Made by a program: the position numbers and the translations under genes
The notes under the pieces: generated by a model
The model's input: only the letters and a program-made list of their open reading frames with translations
What the model was told of the DNA's origin: nothing
The model's database searches: none
Assembly: GCF_050948215.1 (NCBI RefSeq)
Contig: NC_135158.1
Span: forward strand, 10,215,822-10,279,821
Origin: Halictus rubicundus
Taxonomy: Eukaryota > Arthropoda > Insecta > Hymenoptera > Halictidae
Direction of reading: 5' to 3'
DNA: 64,000 nt
Shown here: piece after piece, positions 25,001-37,000 of the stretch
How positions within the stretch are numbered: the stretch's first letter is position 1
Layout: each line of letters starts with the position of its first letter

Positions 25001-28000
25001 GCGTAAAGATCACCAAGATTTTAATACTCGTAAAAGCAGGATTAACAAAGACGAGATTGTCATCAAACAGAAAAGATGCAAAATGAATAAAATACGCGTT
25101 TCTACTTTTTGAAAACGTGCGATTGTACCGCTGTGCTAGCGAGACAGACGTCAGCAATGTCCTTTGAAGGATGTTCCCTTTGAAACGCTCAACTTCTGTC
25201 TGTATATTTTTCTCCAATTGCACCCTGAATAAAAATGTATTCTATCTCATGCGTTCATAATAAAATTGAATAGAAACAGCAGAAAACTGTGAAGGCGTTA
25301 AACGAATTGAAGCGTGTTATTACGTTATTTCTGACTGATTAAAGTCATCGAAAGGAGAAACCAATCTGAGAGAGAAATCGAGTAATAATATTCTTAAATC
25401 TGTTACCATCTTTACATTTTTATATCTCATCTATTCACCTTTAAGACGAATGCATTAAATTCGCAATCGAGTCGTAACAGTGACGCGAGTTAATAAATTG
25501 TTGAAAAATAATGTCCAGAGCCCCGAAGATCCGAAGCCGACGTATTCGTTCGAATTAACGACTAACTTCTTCGCAATCGATCCTTCTGGAGTATTGGTCG
25601 TGAACGAGGAAAATTTAGATCGAGATCCACCGAGCCCCGGCCGTTTCCGGTTTCAAGTGGTCGCCAGGGAAAAAACGGGAGTCGCAGCTTCCGCGCCATT
25701 ATCGTTCGTGGTAACTTTGAATGACGTTAATGATAATGCCCCCATGCTCCCTATGACAGCGCCCATCACTGTTCAAGCTGGAGAAACAAAACGGCTGGTC
25801 ACGAAGGTACGTTTACCGTAATTAGTATCTTGTCATTAACGTCGAAAGTGGAAAAGTTCCTGTGCCACGTATCACAGCCGATGCTTAACTAGATAGAAAA
25901 TGGACACTGTTTTCTCACGTTCGATCGACAAACACGATTAGCACAAATTTCAATAGAATTAGTCATATCATATGTATTCTGTCAATCTTTAGATCAATAA
26001 TCAACATTTTAGTACGACAAATAGTCGTCAAGAGCCTGTTCTACCAATTTTTATGTCAATAATAAACATTTTCCACAACTTTTCACAAAGATTGTGAATT
26101 CAAAGTGTTCTTTCTATTTTTCTACGGAATTGTATTTCAGTTTTAAATGCAAGTTGCCGTCGATATTACGTTAGTGATAAAGGTCGACTGAGCAACAGTG
26201 TCTATTCAATTCGCTTTTAATGATTGCAATCTGACAACGTCCTACTAAATTTTCGTGTTCGACAACGATTGCCTCTCGACTGCCGCAGGAAATTGCAATG
26301 ATATTTATGGGAGTAGTTGGGAATAGTTGAACCTTAAAAGAGAAGATCCTGTCGAAATAAATTCCGAGGAAGTCGATAAGCAGCGTCCTATTTTCAAGCT
26401 TTGAACTTTTTGTATAAGAATTTAGTGATTTGACACACTTCTGTGCCAGTTTATTTGTCCGGGCTGCTGACAACAATGCTGCATCACGGGGCGTAAAAAA
26501 CTTCAATAACAACTCCCTTTGTCCCCCCTGTACAAGATTTCACTATTAAATTGATTGTGTTCCTACAGTTCTGGCAGTTCGATCAAAACACGGGCAATCT
26601 TTGTGTGCCAAGATATCTCATTCCCTTGTATAATAACAATAATACCATTATGTATAATAACATTAGTTTAAAAATACTCGGAGGGACTATTAACAATTAT
26701 TGAAAGACAATAGGTAATAGTTATTCCAGACAATTTTTTGTGATGGTTTTTTTAAATATTTATCTTAACATTACTTAGTAATAGAAATATAAAGGATATG
26801 ATTCTACTTGAAAAGTCACAATGAAAACATTCCTAAATTAATCGAACTGGAATATTAGTCAGATGTGTGTGCGTTACTATGTGAAGTAGAAACTGTGAGC
26901 CATAGTCAGACACATCATCGTCAAACAATATTTATCTCTTGCGCTATATTTTCCTTTTTTCGAGCCGTCAAAATTCAGTGATTTTTGTTCGGGTTTGTTT
27001 TTTTATCTAAACATTGGTTGTTCTTTGACTGCTTCGCCAGCAACGCGTTTGAAAATATTGATTTCCAACAGATCGAAGCAACAGATAATGACGAGGGCGA
27101 GAACGCTGAAATAACCTACAGCATCTACCACGTTTCAAACAACGGTTTGCATAAGTTCAAAATTGACCCGAAAACTGGGGTAATCGAATCGGTGAGGAAA
27201 CTAAATGCGGGCGAACAATACAGTATCACGGTGCAGGCGACAGACAAGGGCGGAAAATATTCGCAAACGATCGTCGAGGTGAACGTAATACCTGGTCCAA
27301 ACACCAAAAGTCCCGTGTTCCAACAGCCGGTGTACGAGGTGCAGGTCAGCGAAGGAGCTTCGATCAATTCTACGGTCGCGACAATTACTGTAAGTAATTC
27401 TTTCATCACGCCTCGCAGTCCACGACAAAATTAGAAAATTCCGAGCGTCTTCATGCACACACTCGTGGCCTGTGGATGTCAAATTATGTGTTTGTAATTG
27501 TTTAAAATTTTCCAACGGAATTGAAACAATTTAAATAGATTCTCAGTGAATTTTGAAGCATAGTACGACTAAACTTGTCAAACTGGCGCATTTGTTTTTG
27601 CGAAACTGTGCGATAAATCAATACTTTTGGAATTAACTTGCAGGCAGTTGATCCCGAAAATGACCCGGTGTCGTATTCCATTGTTTCCGGCAACGATCTC
27701 CGCCAGTTCGTGATCGGCGACAAATCAGGCGTGATCACCGTTATAAGGAAGTTGGACAGGGAAGATTTAACGCGTTATCAACTGGTGAGTTTTCGTCGTC
27801 CGCGGTTTTAAGTACTCCCGTAAAGACCTCCTTTTCCGCTCGGTGTACAAGGAAACGCAATCTGTTTCCGTAATTGCTGCACAGGCAATCAATGTTATCC
27901 GAAAGCAATTTCTGCCGACAGCTGATAAAAGCCGAGGACTCCGGTGGCCTGTTCAGCTCCGCAACGGTGAACATCAAAGTGACGGACATCAACGACAAAA

Positions 28001-31000
28001 ATCCCGAATTCGTAGACCTGCCTTACGAGTTCACTGTTAAAGAGGGAGAGGCGCGGAAATTGATCGGCCGCGTGCATGCCGAGGACGCCGACGAGGGCAT
28101 CAACGCCGAGATCACGTATTTCGCGCCGGACGATATTCCTTTCACAGTGGACCCCGAAACCGGGGATATCCTCACAAAAATTGTTCTGGATTACGAGCAA
28201 AATGACGTAAGCGATTTGTCCTTTTATGCGCTCGAATTTTTCTGTTCTTGCTCTCCGCTCGACTTCGGTCCAAATAGCCCGAGGGCTGGTTTTCCCAAGC
28301 CCAAAATACTTGAGATTGTAAATTTCACATACAATTTTCTTTTTACAATAGATTTTACTTTATTGGTAACGTTTTCAAATTATTTACTGCCTTTTACCCT
28401 GAATTTACATTCTATTTAAATCTAAACGGTCTGAGATATGGCTTCTTAAATCAATCAGTTTCAAAAAGTTACCATTCTATACTTGTATTTTACATACAAT
28501 TTTTGCAACTACTCAAATATTTTATTTCAAATGTAGCGCCACTTCGAAATAAATTTCGAAACATAAAACAGCTTTATTCGTTAGATATTATTTTATACAA
28601 TAATATGGAACACTTTCTTTTACGCTTCTTTTATGTAAAACTATATGATTAATAGAAAGTATAACGATATGTTGTTTTTTTTAAATCCACATCTAATTGC
28701 TATACCAAGCTACGAATATTTGTAATAAACAAGCGGCGATCGAAAAAAATAGAATGTAAAAGGGAACAGGGAACGTTTAATGAAGAACTGTTGAACGAAC
28801 CTGTGTAAAGAAAATTTTAATTAAAATTCATCTGCATCGAATTTAATTAAGGCACTTTCAATTTGCGGCAAATTAATATACTCCCAGAGACTCAAAGACG
28901 GTGCAGTTACAATTAAACCTCTAGCTTCGGTCCGCCTAATGGAAATAACAGTTTATTATTTTCTGTCACGTGAAAGTGCGATTGAAATTTATTTTACTTG
29001 TTTCTCATGGAAAATAAGTGAACATTTTTAACATGTGCGATACTTATTACTCCTACGAAGAAAAGCCCCAAATCACATGTCCGATTAAGAGTTCAATATG
29101 TTAAATATGTTTCATTGAAACGTGATATGTGATTAAAATCGATATTACGTTTTTGTTTACAGGAATATAAGTTTGTTGTTACGGCGAGAGACGGGGCTCC
29201 AGATTATCGTTTGGCCACCGCCACAGTGACCGTGAAAGTTATAGATGTTGAAGACGAAGTTCCCATTTTCCGACAAAGTAGCTACGAGGCTCGAGTTAAG
29301 GAAAACGTACCGGATTACACGGTCGCTCAAGTGATGGTAAGTCAATTCAACAAACACATAATAAAAAAACTTAAATTACTTTCTCCAGAATTCAAAAGTT
29401 ATACTGACGCAAATAAAAAGTTTCTGGAAACTACCAATAGATTGAAAATCAAATTAATTTGTTACATTTTAGTAACATGAAATTAATGTAACATTGCTTT
29501 GAGTCGAGACTCAAGGAAAATTAAACAACAACGATACTAAACGAATGAAAATACACGAATTAGATTAAGACACATTTAAAATAAAAACATTAAAAATCAT
29601 GTACTATTAAATTCAATATTTATAAATAATTATGATATATTGCCTGATTACACGTTTTCATATAAACGAGGAATATTCGAGCAGCTCTTTGATAAATGCA
29701 GTAAATAACAGTTTGCGTCGCCAAATTCCGATATAGCTTTGTACGTCGAAAATTCTGGACGAATAATCATCCTCCTGGAACTCGATGTAAACGTGTTTAA
29801 TTCCAGGCCGATGATCCGGATACAAAGAAGCAAATTACGTACACGATCAAACAAGGGGATACTGAACTCTTCGGTATAGACCCGAAGACTGGAGTGATAA
29901 AAACTATTCGGGGTCTAGATTATGAAAGGGAGACTCAACACATCCTCATAGTTGGCACAGAGGAAAACATAAGTGATCTACCGGGCTCCACAACTAGGAT
30001 TCTGGTCAATGTTCAGGTATTTAAATAATCCAAAAACATGCTCCTCCTCCCAATTGAACCAATTATCCTGAACATTCCTTTGAGGAACGAAATAATTTAC
30101 GATATTACTACGTATTAAATATCGATTAGAATTAAAATTAGAATTTTAATTATTCAGAGGGTCTAAAAAATGGGTCTAAAAAGTTGGTCATCGTTTAAAA
30201 AATTGTTTTCCAAATCTCTGAAAAGAAATCACTCTGACACTCTTCGAAATGGTATTGAGAACAATGCTAATTATAGTAACAAATGGTATTACAATTTCTC
30301 GTTATATCAGGACGTGAATGACATTCCTCCGGTGTTCACATCAGTTCCTCGTCCGATTACGTTAGACGATGATGTTCCTATAGGGACGACGGTAATTAAT
30401 CTGATAGCAACAGACTCGGATGGCACGGCCCCTGGAAATCAGGTGCGTACCTTCGATCGAATAATACGGTAATTTGAAAGAATGATTTTTACTGACTCGT
30501 TGATCTAATCAGGTGAGGTATGAGATTATTGGCCGTGGGATAACGAACAAATACTTCGTGATCGATCCGGACACCGGCGTGCTGAGAATAAGGGATGATT
30601 TGCGTAAGGAAACCGACACCGAATATCAGGTACCGTTATTCGCTATACCACTCTAAATATCAAACTACAATTCCACGATTAATTACTGGATGGCGGATTT
30701 TATGTATTCGTGACAAAAACGCGCAATTTAGAACAATAGAAAGATTAAAAGAATTTAAGACGGTTGATTTTCAACTGAGTAAAATCACTCGAGACAAGCG
30801 TCCGACGGCGTCTGATCATAGCCAACCAATTCTACTGCGATGGATCTTTAAGCTCGATTTTCTCGAAAACGAGACGCTAAAGAAAAAAATTGTATTCCTT
30901 CATTTCGACTTGTTTTTACATGTAGAATCATCCCCTGCCGGTTGTACCATCCACCCGAGCACACCCTGTATATTTGTAAAAAATGAATCGAACAGAAACT

Positions 31001-34000
31001 GTTCAAATAAATTTGATTTTATTGCTCATTTATCCGGGAATATTTGTATTTCACAGAGCATTGTAAAATTGTTGCAAAAAGCAATAATCTTATTAATATT
31101 TTCAGGTGGACGTGCGCGCCTACGATATGGGAGAGCCGCAATTATCATCGATGACGACAGTGCCGGTTTATGTTCGTCACGTTGCCACCGTGCCCCCCGA
31201 AATCGGGCTGGGGTTCGCGGAAAACTCGTACAACGTCGACGTACCGGAGGACGCAGGCGACAACACGCTGATCAAGATAATCACCATCATTAATAGCCAT
31301 GCCCACGATACCACTCCGTTGAAGTGCGAGATCTACAGCGGCAACGAAAACGGATTATTCGAGGCAAACGTCACAGAGGAGCGGAATTGCGCGCTGATGT
31401 TGAAGAAAGGAGCTTTGGATTACGAGACGACGGAATCCTATCAGATCAAGATCAAGCTTGAGTCTTTGTCCGGTCTTTTGAATTCTGGAAGGAACACAAC
31501 AATGGTACGTGCGGATAAAGCTGTCACATATCTCATTTTATTTATTCCCGAAAGCTTTATGTACGATGTCTCTTCAAGATATCTCTTGTTCGCTTCTTCG
31601 CTTGTTGCATGAACTTCTCGGGTATCGGGGTTCATACCTGAATAAATACGGTTAACTATTATAGATAGACAGATAGACAGAAATGTTTCTTCTCCTTTCA
31701 ATGATTCACCGCGTTTCATTTGGAATCGTTTTTCCAATAGAAATTCTGCTTTTACTTTTTTGGGACAATTTATTTTTCGCACTCTGGCTCTAACGATTCG
31801 ATCACTGTACAGGAAACTCGCAATAGCCGAAATCCAATAAATCGCAATCTCAGAGGTATATTCGCGACGTGAAAGTTGATTTGAATACTCCGCGTTATTG
31901 TTTCGCTAGGAAACGTTCAAAGTCCGTTTATTACGGGTAAAAGATTGACTTCCGCGTGGTGAATCCCGGTCGTGTCTTCGGATTACAGGTGAAAATCCAA
32001 GTGCTCGACGTGAACGACAATAAACCGGAGTTCGTGTTTCCCGAGGGAGGTAAAAAGTTATCACGGGGACGTTATTTCGCGGCGATTCCAAGAGGGGCGC
32101 AGTTCGCGTCGACGGTGATCCAAGTGAAGGCGAACGACAAGGACAACGGGAAATACGGGAAACTCGAGTACAAGATCCTCGGCGGCCGAGGATCCGATTA
32201 TTTCGCGATGGACAGCTCATCCGGGATAATTAGGACAACGGCGACGTTCGACAATGTGGATCCGATGGAGCTTCCGTTCAAGTTCGACGTCCGCGTGCGG
32301 GACAACCCTAACGTCACCGACAATTTCAACTCGATCGTCGCTCCGGTTATAGTGAATCTGATCGGCGAGGAGAACCTGATGATTCTGGTGGTGCAGGAGG
32401 CGGCGCCGGACGCTTTGCAGAAAGAGGCCGATAAAATCGCCGGCATCATCGAGGAGAAGAGCGGCCTGCTGATCGGTATCGACAGGGTCGCGGTGCGGAA
32501 GAATTTAACGAGGAACGGCACAATCGAAATGTTCCCGCAAGATTCCGATGTCTGGTTTTACGCCGTCGATCCGGACACCGAAGCCATTTTAGACAGAAAT
32601 AGCTCGCGAATACAGAGGTAAGTTTCCCCCTTTCCTGTGAACTTTTCAGTTTATGCGTTCGCGGGAACCGTAGTAACTGTTAAAGTTTCTGGAATTGACG
32701 GTATCGTAGGACGTAACGTTAGTGTCCCTGTAAATCGAAAAAATTGGGATCAATGGTTTTATTGTGCTTTCTCGAGTTTAACACTAGCTGCCCACTCAGG
32801 CTGATATGAAATTGAATTTAGTTCGGTTTTTATTAGAATATATGTTTCCGAGTAAAGAATTTTTCCTGGGAAGCATCTTTAAAATTAGATTGTGGATTTT
32901 ATGCGATTGTGGAGAATATGTGTATATTTTTTATTCAGCTCGATAGATTGATTAAAGAAAGAAATACATTTCTATTGGGCTTCTGTTGGCTGTAAGTAGC
33001 GGAGACAATTTTTATTTTGCATAGATATCCGCAATATATTTACAATTTCAAGAAGTTTAAAGTGGAACATCTGACACCGTTTATTTAACCAGTGGTAGTA
33101 GGTTTAATGTTGAATAATAGAGATTAATTTTTAAATCATTGGAGGTCTGTTCTGGTCTTATTGAGTTTTAATTATACGAACCTATTTAATATTATTTTAT
33201 TGACCTATTTAATTGGAATAACTAGTGCGTGGCTTGGGATAACTATTCAATTCCGGGTCGGACTCATAAATTCTGGGTGCTTATCTCGTGTTGTGCTTTT
33301 TCAGTATCTGTTTTGTTTCTTATTTCCATTTTAATAAATGGAACAAGGACTCCAACCGCGTATCTAGAAAACAGAAAGTTCCAAGTTCTTCTCAACCATA
33401 TAGTAAATTTCAACAAGCGAGAAAAGTTTTGCTATTCACTCGCGTAAACAATTCCGATAATTTACAAAACATAAAAATCTAAAAGTCATCGTTGATTCAC
33501 CTAATAATTTTCGAACTCTGCGCTATACTGGTCCTACGGCACACGTAAGCATTTGCTGCAAGATGTAACTTGTGAAACTATTAGGTCAGCCGATATAGTT
33601 CCAAATTTTTTATTTTACAATTACTGAAATCGTAGAAATGCTCTTGTAAGACACTTGGAGTAAATAAATATATTTACTGATCGTAGAATGAAAATGGCAG
33701 GATAACACTTAATTTGATTTTACAGAATTTTTATTAAACGTCCGAATAAGTAAATTTTCCTGCTAAAATTTAAGTAAAATCTTGTCATGTTTTGTTTTGC
33801 ATTTATCAAAATTATGGATGTAGTCTGGAGAAATTGTGAAATAAATTGATTTGTTGGAAAGCACAACGAAATCGTGGAAAATCCAAATGATCTTAATCTA
33901 GTCGGTTTTAAAAGGCAACAAAAGCTGCCAATTTTGGTGGCCGACGGTTTTAGCGTTAAATGTGGTTTGTACGAAGCTAATCTCCGTTTTGATTCTATTT

Positions 34001-37000
34001 CAGGTCGATCATAGAAAAGCCAGCGATGTCGAATATCACTTTCGACGTGTCCACCTTGGTTCGTGCAAACGCGATCGACATCCACGCGCCGGTAATGCCA
34101 GCTGAGCCTGTGCGCACGCAAAAAACTGCCATCGCTTTTAGCGGCGAAGTGTTCCCGTATGCATTGATAATCATCGCCTGCGTCATATTGATTCTGGGCA
34201 TTGCTGGTATCATCTACATATGCGTCTCCTGGACCAGGTAAATTACTGACTTCGTTTCCGTTATTCGCATGTTAGGCGTGTGCGAAAGTTCTAATCTTCA
34301 TCAATCGTTCATGTATTAGGAGGACCCATAAGTAATCAATTATTTTGAAATCTAAAACAAACTTTGTAGAAAATTCAAGTTTCTATTTTTTAATTTATTA
34401 TATAATCTCCATCGTTATCAAGGACAGTTTGCCATCTTTCCTGCAAATTTTCAATCCCCCCCTTATAGAAATCCAGGGTTCGTGATGCAAAATATGACTC
34501 GAGGTGTCTCCTTACATCTCCTACAGAAGTGAATGTTTTATTTCTTGAATAATGCTCCAGAGATCTGAAAACATGATAGTCAGAGGGAGCAATATCCGGT
34601 GAGTACGGGGGTGCGGAAAAACTTCCCATTGCAATTCTTTGATTTTTTCCTGAGTGAGTTTCGCTGTATGGGACCGGGCATTGTTAATTTGCAATATTAC
34701 ACCTTTTCTGTGGGCTAAAGATGCCCTCTTTTTCAATAGTTCTGAATACAGCCGTTGTAATTGCTGACAATACAACTCAGCAGTAACTGTTTCTCCAGGT
34801 TTCGACAACTCAAAGTGAATTACGCCACGATAGTTCCACCAAATGCACAGTAACACCTTTCCAAGTGATAAGCTAGGTTTAGGGGTTGATATTGCGGTTT
34901 TATTTGCAGAAAGCCATTGCTTGGAACGCCTTATGTTATCATAAAGAACCCATTTTTCATCTCCGGTAACGATTCTGCTAAGAGATGGATCTCTACGAAA
35001 TCTGGATAGCAATGAAGTGCAAATTGATCGACAAATATTCTTGTTGGTCTCAGATCATTGATGCGGTACCCATATTCCTTGCCTATTTGCCTTTCCCATT
35101 TCGTGTAGGTGCCTTTGTATAGTTGACCATGTGGACCCAAGGGTTCTCGATAATTCTTGTATACTTAATTTTGGATCAGCTTCCACTAGAGATTTTAGGG
35201 TGTCATTATCAAATTCAACTGGTCGTCCACTTCGAGGCCTGTCAGAGAGATCATAATCACCAGCAGCAAACCTTCTGAACCAACGTTGACACTTGACCTT
35301 CAATACACCTCCATAAACACCGCAAATTTTCTTTATTGTTACCGTTGCATTAAATCCCGCATGAAAATGAAAAAGTATGCAATGACGAATATGATCCTCG
35401 GAAGGTACGCCGCCATTTTACAGGGTTGTAAAAAAATTATACTTTTTAGAATATTTTGAACACAGGCTGTATTACCGAAAACTGTAAAAGAATACGTGTT
35501 TCCTCTTCAACGATCGGTACAGAACTAAAGGCAAAACAAATTCTTTGCAAATAATTGATTACTAAATGGGTACCCCTAATATAATAGGACTTTATGCATT
35601 TACGACAAAAATGGATTAAGTCTAATAATGTTGTTATACCATTTTTGACTCGTTAAAATGATTAAAAAAAGGAAATACATTTTCGTTTATCTTACGACTT
35701 CTTGTGCAATTGTTTCTTTGCTATCTAAATAACGAACATCATTATCAACTAATAACGTATCTCGTATGTCGTGTATAAATGAAAGGAAAATTAATGAGAA
35801 GACTACAATTTTTGCATGCACCTAAAATAAAGTCAGGGCGTGATGACCCACTTTTCTTTATAGCGTCGATATAATATTTTAATCGATATCTACAATTGAA
35901 AAGTCTATTTGCGGAAGCAAATCCAACGCCTAAAATTACGATACCAAACCAAACAATTTTTTAAGAAAAATAGAAAAGTGCATTCTTTGCACAAGGATCG
36001 TTTAGCATGTCATCGTCCAATTATGGTTGAGTTTGTGTAATTGCGAAAAACATTCTGTTGCTTTCCCAACTCGAGACGCTTTCAACTTAAAGTTTTCCTC
36101 TTCAATACTGTTGTCTTTCCCCTTTAAGAGCACCCAAGAGATGTTAATAAAATTGTACCAATTTCTTTTCTACGTCTTCTGATTTGCTGAACTACACTCA
36201 ATACCGTGCTGAACATTTAATTAATTTCATTTAACGAAAGTTACGTAACTTCTCGATCGAAATAAAAGAACTTGAACGCAATGTTCAACATGCCACAATA
36301 GAAAGCTGAAAATTGGAATTTGTTTTTAACCAGACTCTGGATTTCATGCGTTTGTAATAAAATTGAATAGGCAGAATTTGAAGCAGTAAAATTTTTGAAG
36401 GCTATTGTAATTGATGTTGCAATTGATTGTTTGTTTTGCAAACAATTTTTATTTTGCACTTGCAGTTTATTTGTTACAACAATAAGACCGAGCCGTCTCT
36501 ATCTGCAATACCACATCATTCGGAATTACTATAATTTGTTCAGGATATGAAACATTTTGAAAAGTAATATCTTACTTTATTAAATCGGTGACTACAGAGT
36601 GTTAGCGGAAAATTCAATTGACACACTGCACACAGCGCTCCGTTGAACAATTGTTCAGCGTGCTCCGTAATTGGATCAACGATTCTTTTGTTTTGCATTT
36701 TTCCCGGGTTTTTTCATCCGTATTGAGTAACAGAGATGGGTAATTTAACTTTTTCGAAGGAAATTCATTGAAATTCTAATGTGACTTTATATTACAACTG
36801 CATAAAATACACAGTCTATATAGTTATAAGTCAAATACGAGAGTGCAAAACGAAGCCTTAATTTATATCCGTATTTGTACAATTTTCCGTACCGAGCGGC
36901 TAAATTTTTCATGTGGAACGTGCTCCACTTGACGATTGCAAATGTCGATTATTTATCAAGTCTGTTCCTGGGATAGTCGCGTTTTTAATGCTCAGTATAA

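Noticed and set aside
25481..25518. Earlier acceptor for the EC4 exon (AG at 25480)
   Set aside because: It would enter out of phase with the preceding phase-0 donor; the AG at 25518 keeps frame and cadherin alignment.
26171..26512. 113-codon minus-strand frame in a Cad99C intron
   Set aside because: No motif, no paired exon, no sign of a transposon; consistent with chance.
30595..31293. 232-codon plus-strand frame near the EC9-EC10 exons
   Set aside because: It crosses an intron and a MITE fragment and reads the EC10 exon in the wrong frame.
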